Source: an uncultured Porphyromonadaceae bacterium (GTDB lineage Bacteria; Bacteroidota; Bacteroidia; Bacteroidales; Muribaculaceae). Taken from it: a stretch of 64,000 bases of DNA. Shown here in pieces: positions 1 through 7,978 of the stretch. Position numbers and translations under genes: made by a program. Location of the stretch: assembly GCA_900545955.1 (NCBI GenBank), contig URAU01000001.1, forward strand, positions 1 through 64,000, written 5' to 3'. Position 1 is the first letter of the stretch. Every line of letters starts with the position of its first letter. The notes beneath the pieces are model-generated. The model did not search any database, had not been told where the DNA came from, and saw only the letters and a program-made list of their open reading frames with translations.

Positions 1-34
1 TTCGTCGGCAGCGTCAGATGTGTATAAGAGACAG
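1..34 (+). other. Nextera transposase adapter (sequencing artefact)
   Basis: Bases 2-34 match the Illumina Nextera read-1 transposase adapter, ending in the mosaic end AGATGTGTATAAGAGACAG. This is library sequence, not genome. It marks an untrimmed contig end, so the natural left neighbourhood is missing and reading frames that run into it are chimeric. Confidence 0.97.
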
Positions 35-82
35 ATTCTGAATTTTGACACCCCGACGTTTTGATATGGGAGCGATGTTCAA

Positions 83-105
83 CAGCGTCCGGCATCCGGA
101 CGGTG
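83..105 (-). terminator. Possible hairpin downstream of the SPFH-like gene
   Basis: Two arms of about 10 nt (CAGCGTCCGG and CCGGACGGTG, one mismatch) around a CAT loop lie just beyond the stop codon at 112. There is no clear T-run on the minus strand, so termination is only suggested. Confidence 0.35.
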
Positions 106-111
106 TCTGAA

Positions 112-531
112 TCAGGGCTTTTGCGCCTGGTTGAGCATACGCGTCGATTCGAGAATGGGGAGGTTGGTCTCGGTGGGCACGTAGATTACGGTCTTGTCGC
201 TGAGGTCCGACTGCTGACGAACCCACAGATACTGGATGTAGGTAGGCGTGATGCTGCCGTTTTCAATCCGGATGGCTTCGGCAGCGCCCTTGGCGCGTTC
301 TACTTCGGCCTGAGCGTTCAGTTTCTCGGCTTCGAGATTGGCTTTGGCTTCCTCGATTTTGATTTTGCGGTTCTGCTCGGCTTTGGCGAATTCTGCTTTG
401 CCTTCCATTTCCTGCGACCAGACGTTGTACCAGGGCATAACGAAGGCCATCGCTACAACGAATACTGCAATGCCGACTACGATGCCGACTATGGCTTTCA
501 CGCCGATGGGCTTTGTGTTGGGATAAGACAT
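112..531 (-). CDS. Small SPFH/prohibitin-like coiled-coil membrane protein
   Basis: This 139-residue protein has one N-terminal membrane helix (about residues 11-32). An Ala/Glu/Lys-rich helix follows (about 45-85), then a tail with ITPTYIQYLWVRQQ and TNLPIL. The helix and tail resemble the C-terminal end of band-7/SPFH proteins (HflK/HflC/prohibitin), but the globular SPFH domain itself is absent, so this is not a full family member. It lies 24 nt downstream of the S9 peptidase gene on the same strand and is probably co-transcribed. A role in membrane-protein quality control would be inference from the resemblance alone. The ATG at 531 is the only sensible start. Confidence 0.75.
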   Translation of the reverse strand: MSYPNTKPIGVKAIVGIVVGIAVFVVAMAFVMPWYNVWSQEMEGKAEFAKAEQNRKIKIEEAKANLEAEKLNAQAEVERAKGAAEAIRIENGSITPTYIQYLWVRQQSDLSDKTVIYVPTETNLPILESTRMLNQAQKP

Positions 532-555
532 TGTTTCTGAGATATGGATGATTTA

Positions 556-2742
556 TTATTCCTCCGAAGCGGCGACTTCGGCCTCGGTGCCCGCGTCGTG
601 GGCGGCTACATCGCTTTCTTCGGTGGTGGGTGCAGATGTGGCGGCTTCGGGGGAGCCGGGTTTCAGCCAGCGGTCGAGCCAGCGGAAGAATACGCGCTGC
701 CAGAGGATGGCGTTCTGGGGCTTGAGAATCCAGTGGTTCTCGTCGGGGAAGATTACCATTTCGGCCGGCACACCGCGCAGACGCGCCGCGTTGAAGGCCA
801 TCTCACCCTGCGAGGAGAGGATGCGGTAGTCGTATTCGCCGTGGGTAACGAGGATAGGAGTGTTCCAGCGGTCGACGAACTTATGAGGCGAGTTGGCGAA
901 GGTGCGCTGGGCAACGGCATTGTCCTTTTCCCAGAATGCTCCTCCGAGATCCCAGTTGGCAAACCACATCTCCTCGGTCTCGAGATACTGTGCTTCGGTG
1001 TTGAAGATGCCGGCGTGCGCTATGAGGGCGGCAAAGCGGTTTTCGTGGATGCCTGCCAGCATGTAGACGGAGAAACCGCCGTAGCTTGCGCCGACAGCGC
1101 CGATGTGGTCGCCGTCGACATAGGGACGCTGCTTCATATAGTCGACAGCACTCAGGTAATCCTGCATGTTCTGGCCGGGATAATCACCGGAAATCTGAGC
1201 GTTCCATTCCGTGCCGAAACCGGGAAGGCCGCGGCGGTTGGGGGCTATGACGATATAGCCGTTGGAGGCCATGAGCATGAGATTCCAGCGGTAGCTCCAG
1301 AACTGGCTTACAGCCTGCTGCGGGCCGCCCTGACAGTAGAGGATTGCGGGATACTTCTTGGCAGGGTCAAAATTCGGGGGGAGTACCACCCAGGTGGTCA
1401 TCTCCTTGCCGTCGGTGGTGGGAACCATCACCTTTTCGAGCGAGGGTGCGTCGATCTGCGAGAGCACGTCGCGGTTCACGTCGGTCAGAGCGGTGGCCTT
1501 GCGGTCGGTCACCGAGAAAATCTCATTGGGGTAGAGCATCGAGTGGCGCATCGTCACGATGGTCTTGTCGTCGACCGGAGCCAAAGCGGCGTAGTCGGCG
1601 ATGTCGGCACCGGAGGTAACCATGCTGACGGCCTTAGTGGCCACGTCGATTGAGAAAATCGGGGTGACACCCAGATAGGGAGCGAGGAAATAGATGGATT
1701 TGCCGTTGGGATTCCAGGCGATGGCGTCGGCAGTATAATCCCAGTTGGCGGTGAGGTCGGTGCGTGTGCCGGTTGCCATATCCATCACGAAGATGCGGTT
1801 TTTATCGCTCTCGTAGCCGTCGTGCTCCATCGAGAGCCATGCCAGCTGAGTGCCGTCGGGCGAGAACGCGGGGGCGGTGTCATAGCCCATCATCCCCTCG
1901 GTGAGGTTGCGGGTGGTGGCCTTCTCAAGGTCGTAGAGATACAGGTCGCTGTTGGTCGATACGGCATATTCCATGCCGGTCTTCTTGCGCGATACATAGA
2001 CAACCTGCTTGCTGTCTGGGCTCCAGGCAAACGACTCGATGCCTCCGAAGGGCTTCATAGGCGATTCGTAAGGTTCGCCGTCCATGATGTCCTTGATGTT
2101 CTTGAGGCTATAGCCGTCGAAATCGGCGATGAAGGGGTGGGGGATTTCTGTAACCCACTCGTCCCAATGCTTGTACATCAGGTCGTCGATGATGCGTGCG
2201 TTGGCTTTGGGAAGATCGGGATATACGTCGGCGGCGGTGCGTCCGTATTTCACGCTGGAGATAACGAGCACTTTCTTTCCGTCGGGCGATACGAGGAATC
2301 CGGCCACGCCGTTTTCGAGGCGGCTGACCACGCGGCGTCCGGTGCCGTCGGCGTTCATAACCCACATCTGTGGCTTGCCGTCTTTTTCAGCCACGAAGGC
2401 TATCTCCTTGCCGCCGTTGATCCATGCGGCCTGACCTTCCGACTGGGGCGTGTGCGTAAGGCGTGTGGCATCGCTGCCGTCGATGTTCATCACATAGAGC
2501 TCGTTGTTGCTCTTGTTCTGCTCGACGCTCTCATAGCTTACGCCATAGAGCACCTTTTTGCCGTCGGGCGATACGGCCGGACCGCTCACGCGCCCGAGGG
2601 CTTCGAGGGCCTCGATGTCGAAAGTGCGGTTGGCCGACTTGAATTCGGGCTTGTCGATCAGCTGCGTGCCTGTGCCTGTGCAGCCTGCGAGTCCCGTCAG
2701 TAGCGTAGCTGCCATGGCTAACGGAATTACGGTTTTGTTCAT
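556..2742 (-). CDS. S9 family prolyl oligopeptidase-type lipoprotein peptidase
   Basis: This is a secreted serine peptidase of the prolyl oligopeptidase/dipeptidyl peptidase family, 728 residues from the chosen ATG. That start begins a lipoprotein signal with lipobox LAGC (Cys about 21). The ORF is open further upstream to 2790, but the extra residues would precede the signal. A beta-propeller with PD40-type repeats (SPDGKKV, SPDSKQV, SPDGTQL) is followed by an alpha/beta hydrolase domain. The probable catalytic triad is Ser553 (GASYGG), Asp638 (GEYDYR) and His670 (DENHW). An acidic Ala/Glu-rich tail of about 35 residues follows the hydrolase. It probably cleaves peptides, often after Pro or Ala, at the periplasmic face. 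It starts a two-gene unit with the SPFH-like gene and is divergent from valS. Confidence 0.9.
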   Translation of the reverse strand: MNKTVIPLAMAATLLTGLAGCTGTGTQLIDKPEFKSANRTFDIEALEALGRVSGPAVSPDGKKVLYGVSYESVEQNKSNNELYVMNIDGSDATRLTHTPQSEGQAAWINGGKEIAFVAEKDGKPQMWVMNADGTGRRVVSRLENGVAGFLVSPDGKKVLVISSVKYGRTAADVYPDLPKANARIIDDLMYKHWDEWVTEIPHPFIADFDGYSLKNIKDIMDGEPYESPMKPFGGIESFAWSPDSKQVVYVSRKKTGMEYAVSTNSDLYLYDLEKATTRNLTEGMMGYDTAPAFSPDGTQLAWLSMEHDGYESDKNRIFVMDMATGTRTDLTANWDYTADAIAWNPNGKSIYFLAPYLGVTPIFSIDVATKAVSMVTSGADIADYAALAPVDDKTIVTMRHSMLYPNEIFSVTDRKATALTDVNRDVLSQIDAPSLEKVMVPTTDGKEMTTWVVLPPNFDPAKKYPAILYCQGGPQQAVSQFWSYRWNLMLMASNGYIVIAPNRRGLPGFGTEWNAQISGDYPGQNMQDYLSAVDYMKQRPYVDGDHIGAVGASYGGFSVYMLAGIHENRFAALIAHAGIFNTEAQYLETEEMWFANWDLGGAFWEKDNAVAQRTFANSPHKFVDRWNTPILVTHGEYDYRILSSQGEMAFNAARLRGVPAEMVIFPDENHWILKPQNAILWQRVFFRWLDRWLKPGSPEAATSAPTTEESDVAAHDAGTEAEVAASEE

Positions 2743-2806
2743 GCTTATGCTGGATTTTGGTTGATGTTGGCGATAACGATTGGCTCGCACATTATTATAA
2801 TATAGG

Positions 2807-2814
2807 CAAAGTTA
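2807..2814 (-). promoter_or_regulatory. -7 element (TAACTTTG) for the S9 peptidase
   Basis: The minus strand reads TAACTTTG, matching the Bacteroidota -7 consensus TAnnTTTG, 65 nt upstream of the lipoprotein start. No TTG is found at the usual -33 distance. Confidence 0.6.
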
Positions 2815-2836
2815 GGTAAATTCCGCAAAAGTTTCG

Positions 2837-2844
2837 TAATTTTG
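2837..2844 (+). promoter_or_regulatory. -7 element (TAATTTTG) for valS
   Basis: TAATTTTG matches the Bacteroidota -7 consensus, about 90 nt upstream of the valS ATG. It is divergent from the peptidase promoter 23 nt away. A -33 TTG is not apparent. Confidence 0.6.
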
Positions 2845-2935
2845 CACCGCAATTTTCAGGGCGTGGCCGTTGCTGCCAGGCGCGGAGCGTATCCTGAAGC
2901 CTTAACAACAAACGATTTAACCAGCTAACCACATC

Positions 2936-5563
2936 ATGCTTGCTACGAAATACAATCCCGCCGAGGTGGAAGACAAATGGTATGACTACTGGATGAAGCA
3001 CCGCCTGTTTCATTCCGAACCGGATGGCCGCGAGCCGTATACCATCGTAATTCCGCCGCCCAACGTCACGGGCGTGCTCCATATGGGCCATATGCTCAAC
3101 GAGACGATTCAGGACATCCTCGTGCGCCGCGCGCGCATGGAGGGTAAAAATGCCTGCTGGGTTCCCGGCACCGACCACGCCTCCATCGCCACCGAAGCCA
3201 AGGTGGTGGCCAAACTCCAGGCCGAGGGCATCAAGAAGACAGACCTCACCCGCGAGGAGTTCCTGCGCCATGCGTGGGACTGGACCGAGCACCACGGCGG
3301 CATCATCCTCAAGCAGCTGCGCAAACTCGGCGCCTCGTGCGATTGGGACCGCACCGCATTCACCATGGACGAGCTCCGCTCGCGCAGCGTAATCCGCGTG
3401 TTCTGCGAACTATACCGCAAAGGGCTGATCTATCGCGGCGTACGCATGGTAAACTGGGATCCGGCCGCGCTCACGGCCCTCTCCGACGAGGAGGTAATCT
3501 ACCGCGACGAGCATTCCAAGCTTTTCTATCTGAAATATTTTGTCGACGGCGAGCCTGACCGCTATATTGTGGTGGCTACGACCCGTCCGGAGACCATCCT
3601 CGGCGATACAGCCGTCTGCGTAAACCCAAACGACCCGCGCTACAGCTGGCTGAAGGGGAAACGCGTGATTGTGCCTATGGTAGGCCGTTCGGTGCCCATC
3701 ATCATGGACGATTACGTCGAGATGGACTTCGGTACAGGCTGCCTGAAGGTAACTCCGGCTCACGACGTCAACGACTATATGCTCGGCGAGAAATACAATC
3801 TTCCAACCATCGACATCTTTAATCCCGACGGCACGATTTCCGAAGCCGGCGGCATGTATGTGGGCCATGACCGCTTCGACGTGCGCCGCGAGATTATAGC
3901 CGACCTGCAGGAGCGCGGTCTGGTGGAGAAAGTCGAGGACTACGACAACAAGGTGGGCTACTCGGAGCGTACCAAGGTGGTAATCGAACCTAAACTTTCC
4001 ATGCAGTGGTTCCTCAAGATGGGAGAGCTGACCAAGCCGGCTCTGAAGGCTGTGATGGATGATGACATCTGTTTCTATCCCTCGAAATTCAAGAACACTT
4101 ACCGCCACTGGATGACCGATACCAAGGATTGGTGCATCAGCCGTCAGCTCTGGTGGGGTCACCGTATTCCGGCCTATTTCCTCCCCGAAGGTGGATACGT
4201 TGTGGCCGAGACGCCCGAGGAGGCTCTGCAGCTCGCCCGCGAGAAAACCGGCAACCCCGCGCTGGAGATGACCGACCTGCGTCCCGACGAGGATTGCCTC
4301 GACACCTGGTTCTCCTCCTGGCTGTGGCCTATCTCGCTCTTCAACGGCATCCTTGACCCCGACAACGAGGAGATCCGCTACTATTATCCCACCTCCGACC
4401 TCGTAACGGGTCCGGACATCATCTTCTTCTGGGTTGCCCGTATGATTATCGCCGGATATGAGTTCAAGGGGGAGATGCCTTTCAAGAATGTTTACTTTAC
4501 CGGCATAGTGCGCGACAGTCTTGGCCGCAAGATGAGCAAATCGCTGGGCAATTCGCCCGACCCACTCGACCTTATCGCCAACTACGGCGCCGACGGCGTG
4601 CGCATGGGCCTGATGCTCGCCGCTCCTGCGGGTAATGACATCCTGTTCGACGACAAGCTTTGCGAGACCGGCCGCAATTTCTGCAACAAGGTCTGGAACG
4701 CTTTCCGCCTTGTGAAAGGGTGGGATAGTGCCGACGTCGAGCAGCCGATGGCCGCGAAGGCCGCCACAAAGTGGTTTGAGGCCCGTCTCGGCGCCACAGC
4801 TGCCGAAGTGGCCGACCTTATGGGCAAGTTCCGCCTGTCGGAAGCGCTGATGGCCATTTATCGCCTTTTCTGGGATGAATTTTCCGCATGGTATCTCGAG
4901 ATGGTGAAGCCAGCTTTCGGTCAGCCGGTCGACAAGGCTACCTATGAGGCTACACTCGGATTCTTCGACGCACTCCTTCGCCTGATGCATCCCTTCATGC
5001 CGTTCATCACCGAAGAACTCTGGCAGAACCTTGCCGCACGCCGCGATGGCGAGAGCATCATGTACGCTCCCGTGCCCGAAGGAAAGGGTGCCGATGCCGA
5101 TGTGCTTGCCGCTATGGAAACGGCCAAGGAAATCGTTACGGGCGTTCGCGCCGTGCGTGCCCAGAAAAATATCCCGCAGAAGGAGACTCTGGAACTCCGT
5201 GTGGTCGGTGCAGTCGCACCTGCCGGCGAGATATCCGCCCTAATCACCAAACTTGCCAACCTCTCGGCCATCGAAGGGGATGCCGAGAAGGATGCCGCTG
5301 CAGCAACCTTCATGGTCGGTACACAGGAATATGCTGTGCCTCTCGCCGGTAACATCGATGTTGAGGCCGAGAAGACACGCCTGCAAAAGGATATTGCATA
5401 CTACGAAGGATTCCTCGCTTCGGTGGAGAAGAAACTCGCCAACGAGAAGTTCGTCAGCAAAGCTCCCGCCGCCGTAATCGAGGGCGAGCGCCGCAAGCAG
5501 GCCGACGCTCAGTCGAAGCTCGCCACGCTCCGAGCCTCACTCTCGGCTCTCTCGGCCGACTGA
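2936..5563 (+). CDS. valS: Valyl-tRNA synthetase
   Basis: This class I aminoacyl-tRNA synthetase charges tRNA-Val in the cytoplasm. The product is 875 residues, normal for bacterial ValRS. The HIGH-type motif is HMGH at 49-52 following PPPNVTGVL, and the KMSKS loop is at about 532-536. Between them is the CP1 editing domain, which hydrolyses mischarged Thr-tRNA. The anticodon-binding domain follows, and a C-terminal coiled-coil arm occupies about 800-875 (EKTRLQKDIAYYEGFL...). The gene is monocistronic: it has its own promoter upstream and a UUCG-capped hairpin immediately after it. Confidence 0.98.
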   Translation: MLATKYNPAEVEDKWYDYWMKHRLFHSEPDGREPYTIVIPPPNVTGVLHMGHMLNETIQDILVRRARMEGKNACWVPGTDHASIATEAKVVAKLQAEGIKKTDLTREEFLRHAWDWTEHHGGIILKQLRKLGASCDWDRTAFTMDELRSRSVIRVFCELYRKGLIYRGVRMVNWDPAALTALSDEEVIYRDEHSKLFYLKYFVDGEPDRYIVVATTRPETILGDTAVCVNPNDPRYSWLKGKRVIVPMVGRSVPIIMDDYVEMDFGTGCLKVTPAHDVNDYMLGEKYNLPTIDIFNPDGTISEAGGMYVGHDRFDVRREIIADLQERGLVEKVEDYDNKVGYSERTKVVIEPKLSMQWFLKMGELTKPALKAVMDDDICFYPSKFKNTYRHWMTDTKDWCISRQLWWGHRIPAYFLPEGGYVVAETPEEALQLAREKTGNPALEMTDLRPDEDCLDTWFSSWLWPISLFNGILDPDNEEIRYYYPTSDLVTGPDIIFFWVARMIIAGYEFKGEMPFKNVYFTGIVRDSLGRKMSKSLGNSPDPLDLIANYGADGVRMGLMLAAPAGNDILFDDKLCETGRNFCNKVWNAFRLVKGWDSADVEQPMAAKAATKWFEARLGATAAEVADLMGKFRLSEALMAIYRLFWDEFSAWYLEMVKPAFGQPVDKATYEATLGFFDALLRLMHPFMPFITEELWQNLAARRDGESIMYAPVPEGKGADADVLAAMETAKEIVTGVRAVRAQKNIPQKETLELRVVGAVAPAGEISALITKLANLSAIEGDAEKDAAAATFMVGTQEYAVPLAGNIDVEAEKTRLQKDIAYYEGFLASVEKKLANEKFVSKAPAAVIEGERRKQADAQSKLATLRASLSALSAD

Positions 5564-5588
5564 TTGTCCTGACTAACGATAAATTAAC

Positions 5589-5632
5589 GCGGTGCATCGG
5601 ATTCGTCCGGTGCACCGCGCTATATTATATTT
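5589..5632 (+). terminator. valS terminator hairpin
   Basis: A 13-bp stem (arms 5589-5601 and 5606-5618, one G-T wobble) is capped by a TTCG tetraloop and followed by a T/A-rich run. It begins 25 nt past the valS stop. Confidence 0.75.
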
Positions 5633-5657
5633 GTAACGAGGCGGCTTTCAGAAAGTT

Positions 5658-5733
5658 GGGATGCACCCTGGTGCATCCGATATAATAAATGCGTTGGTGT
5701 GTTGGAAATGGCGGATGCACCAGGGTGCATCCC
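5658..5733. repeat. Pair of nested palindromes (REP-like)
   Basis: GGATGCACCCTGGTGCATCC (5659-5678) and GGATGCACCAGGGTGCATCC (5713-5732) are each palindromes of 9+9 bp. They are exact reverse complements of one another, extending to 22 nt (5658-5679 and 5712-5733). The whole unit can fold as one long hairpin or as two. The flank catccctacaatc recurs in near form after rodA, and a related palindrome lies in the rpsP leader. Confidence 0.8.
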
Positions 5734-5789
5734 TACAATCTAAGGCCAGGCGTTTAGAATGTTAAAACTCGGGTTGTTTGCGGGATATA

Positions 5790-5820
5790 AAAACAAAGGA
5801 GACACCGGTTGGTGTCTCCT
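5790..5820 (-). terminator. tRNA-Glu terminator
   Basis: A perfect 9-bp stem GGAGACACC/GGTGTCTCC with loop GGTT (plus-strand view) is followed on the minus strand by TTTGTTTTT. It sits immediately downstream of the tRNA. Confidence 0.85.
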
Positions 5821-5824
5821 TCTG

Positions 5825-5897
5825 TAGCGAATCAGGGAATCGAACCCTGGTCTCCACCGTGAGAGGGTGGCGTGCTAGGCCACTACACTAAATCGCC
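5825..5897 (-). tRNA. tRNA-Glu (anticodon CTC)
   Basis: A 73-nt cloverleaf can be drawn on the minus strand. The acceptor stem starts GGCGATT (one T-T mismatch). The D arm is GTG/CAC, the anticodon arm CCACC-CTCTCAC-GGTGG with anticodon CTC (reads GAG), and the T arm CAGGG-TTCGATT-CCCTG. The discriminator is A and CCA is not encoded. A promoter lies about 50 nt upstream and a terminator directly downstream, so it is a single-gene transcript. Confidence 0.95.
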
Positions 5898-5947
5898 ATT
5901 TTTGTTGTCGGTTTTGATAACGCTCTCGTTATCTCCTTTCAACGATG

Positions 5948-5978
5948 CAAAGGTAGGTATTCTTTTTGAATCTGGCAA
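5948..5978 (-). promoter_or_regulatory. Promoter of tRNA-Glu (-33 TTG, -7 TACCTTTG)
   Basis: On the minus strand TTG (5978-5976) is separated by exactly 20 nt from TACCTTTG (5955-5948). Both elements of the Bacteroidota primary-sigma consensus are present upstream of the tRNA. Confidence 0.8.
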
Positions 5979-6015
5979 GAGTTAAGCTGAAATTTCTGCA
6001 TTTTTTTTGATTTCG

Positions 6016-6810
6016 TCAGCTTTTCTGGCTACTTGGCTCCCGGAAATGCAGTTTGTGATATAGCATTCCTACGAGTATGGCGCCACCGATAATGTTGCCG
6101 AGGGTGACGGCAAGAAGGTTCTGAAACAATTGGCCGATGCTTACGTCGGCACCCTGCAGCATCCCTGCGGGGATGAAAAACATATTCGCAATGCTGTGCT
6201 CATAGCCGAGAATCACGAACGCTCCGACCGGAATCCAGCAGGCGAGCACTTTGGCCGGAAGAGTTTTGACCATCAGGGCGAGCCACACGGCCAGACATAC
6301 ACACCAGTTGGCCGCAATCCCTTTCACAAAGGCTACCATGAACGGCAGATTGGCTTTGGCGGTGGCAATCCCTATGATGGCCGAATGGTAGGGCTCGGAG
6401 GATGTCAGTCCGCTAAAATCCACGAAAAGCCATGTAAATGCCAAGGCCCCGACGAAGTTGAAAATCCACACCACAAACCACTGCCGCAGCACGTCGACTG
6501 GCCCGAATTTCCCAACCGACAGGCCCGGCATAAGGACCGCATTGTTGCCTGTAAAGAGCTCAGCGCCGAACATTACAACCAGCAATAGTCCTACCGGGAA
6601 GAGAAGCCCGCTGAGAAGTTTCTGCAGGCCGGGATTTCCGGCAGAAATTTCAGGAAATCCGAATCCGACGGCAACCGACAGCATTCCGCCCAGGGCAATA
6701 AAGGCTCCGGCCATTATTGCCAGCAGGGCCACTCGTCCCACCGAGGCGTGCGTTTTGGCTACGCCGATGCCTACGATTTCGTCAATCAGTTGAGGATGAG
6801 GCGTTATCAT
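6016..6810 (-). CDS. Formate/nitrite transporter (FNT) family channel
   Basis: This 264-residue integral membrane protein has the FocA/NirC fold: six hydrophobic helices, with VAKTHASVGR near the N-terminus and the conserved GNNAVLMPG-like loop at about 113-121. FNT proteins form pentameric channels for small monovalent anions such as formate, nitrite, acetate, lactate or HS-. The start ATG shares one base with the butyrate kinase stop (TGATG), so the two genes are translationally coupled. The position at the end of ptb-buk makes export of a fermentation acid, rather than nitrite uptake, the better guess. Substrate cannot be read from the sequence. Confidence 0.9.
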   Translation of the reverse strand: MITPHPQLIDEIVGIGVAKTHASVGRVALLAIMAGAFIALGGMLSVAVGFGFPEISAGNPGLQKLLSGLLFPVGLLLVVMFGAELFTGNNAVLMPGLSVGKFGPVDVLRQWFVVWIFNFVGALAFTWLFVDFSGLTSSEPYHSAIIGIATAKANLPFMVAFVKGIAANWCVCLAVWLALMVKTLPAKVLACWIPVGAFVILGYEHSIANMFFIPAGMLQGADVSIGQLFQNLLAVTLGNIIGGAILVGMLYHKLHFREPSSQKS

Positions 6811-7937
6811 CAGTTGAGCTGGGGGTCGGCGATGGTCTGGTGATTAGTTTTTTTTTGAACGTAGGTCTGCACCGGGAGCGAGCCGTCGAGAGCTCCGAGC
6901 GCGTTCAGGGCGAGGGCTTCGAGTTCATCTTCTCCCGGGAAAATCTCAACGGGGGCGATGAAATCGATTTGTGGCAGTAGACGACTCATAACGTAGTCGG
7001 AATAGGCGATTCCACCGGTTATGAGTATCGCGTCGACTTTCCCGCGGAACACCGGCGTAAGAGCCGCCACATGTTTTGCAATCTGGTATATCATTGCGTC
7101 GAGCACGAGGCGAGCGTAGTCGTCGCCCTTCTCGATGCGTGCCACAATCGCCTGGATGTCGGTCGACCCCAGATGTGCCGCCAGTCCGGCTTTGCCGCTT
7201 ATGCGCTTTTTAAGCTCGTCTTTGGTGTAGCGCCCGGAGTAGCAGAGATCAATCAGCGCTCCCGAAGGAAGAGTTCCGGCTCGCTCGGGGGAGAAGGGGC
7301 CTTCTCCGTCGAAGGCATTGTTTACATCTACCACTTTCCCGTGTTTGTGGGCTCCGACGGAGATACCTCCGCCGAGGTGAACGATTATCAGGTTCATTTC
7401 CTCATAGCGTACAGGGGGCTGCGAGGAATTGGCTTCGGAAAGCTGACGGGCGTAGCGGCGTCCGATGGCACGCTGGTTGAGCGCATGCCATGTCGTGATA
7501 CGCGGCATGAGGGGCGACCCGGTGATGCGTGCTACCTCGTCGAGTTCGTCGACTACCCCGGGATCGGCTATGTATGCCGGGCAGCCGAGCTCGTCGGCCA
7601 GGTCGCGGGCGATCAGGCAACCGAGGTTGCACGCGTGGCTACGGCGCACTTTCTTTATGTCTGCTACCATCGCATCGTTGACCTCGTAGACGCCTCCAGG
7701 AATCGGGCGCAGCAGACCGCCGCGCCCAATCACGGCATCAAATTCCAAAGGAATCTCATTTTCGGCCAGTGCGTTTAGAATTAAATGCTTGCGAAACTCG
7801 AACTGATCGATTACGCGTGGAAAGGGTTCGAGATCGTCGACAGAATGACGCAGTGTCGTGGCAAAAACCTTGTTCCTGTCGTTGTATACGGCTATTTTGG
7901 TTGATGTCGATCCGGGGTTTATTGCAAGTATTTTCAT
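6810..7937 (-). CDS. buk: Butyrate kinase
   Basis: This acetokinase-family enzyme catalyses butyryl (or isobutyryl/branched-chain acyl) phosphate + ADP to acid + ATP. From the ATG at 7937 the product is 375 residues and opens with the phosphate-binding motif NPGSTSTKIAVY. An open frame continues upstream but overlaps ptb and lacks family sequence. Later motifs include HLGGGISVGAH and ITGGIAYSDYV. It lies 41 nt downstream of ptb and overlaps the FNT start by one base. Related branched-chain-fatty-acid kinases cannot be excluded. Confidence 0.93.
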   Translation of the reverse strand: MKILAINPGSTSTKIAVYNDRNKVFATTLRHSVDDLEPFPRVIDQFEFRKHLILNALAENEIPLEFDAVIGRGGLLRPIPGGVYEVNDAMVADIKKVRRSHACNLGCLIARDLADELGCPAYIADPGVVDELDEVARITGSPLMPRITTWHALNQRAIGRRYARQLSEANSSQPPVRYEEMNLIIVHLGGGISVGAHKHGKVVDVNNAFDGEGPFSPERAGTLPSGALIDLCYSGRYTKDELKKRISGKAGLAAHLGSTDIQAIVARIEKGDDYARLVLDAMIYQIAKHVAALTPVFRGKVDAILITGGIAYSDYVMSRLLPQIDFIAPVEIFPGEDELEALALNALGALDGSLPVQTYVQKKTNHQTIADPQLN

Positions 7938-7978
7938 TTCGTATGATTGGAGTAGGGGATAAAAACCTGTTCTATCGT

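Noticed and set aside
14..226. 70-codon minus-strand frame at the left end
   Set aside because: Its C-terminal residues are translated from the Nextera adapter.
3410..4990. 526-codon frame antisense to valS
   Set aside because: It is the mirror of valS coding sequence; no motif, start context or promoter supports it.
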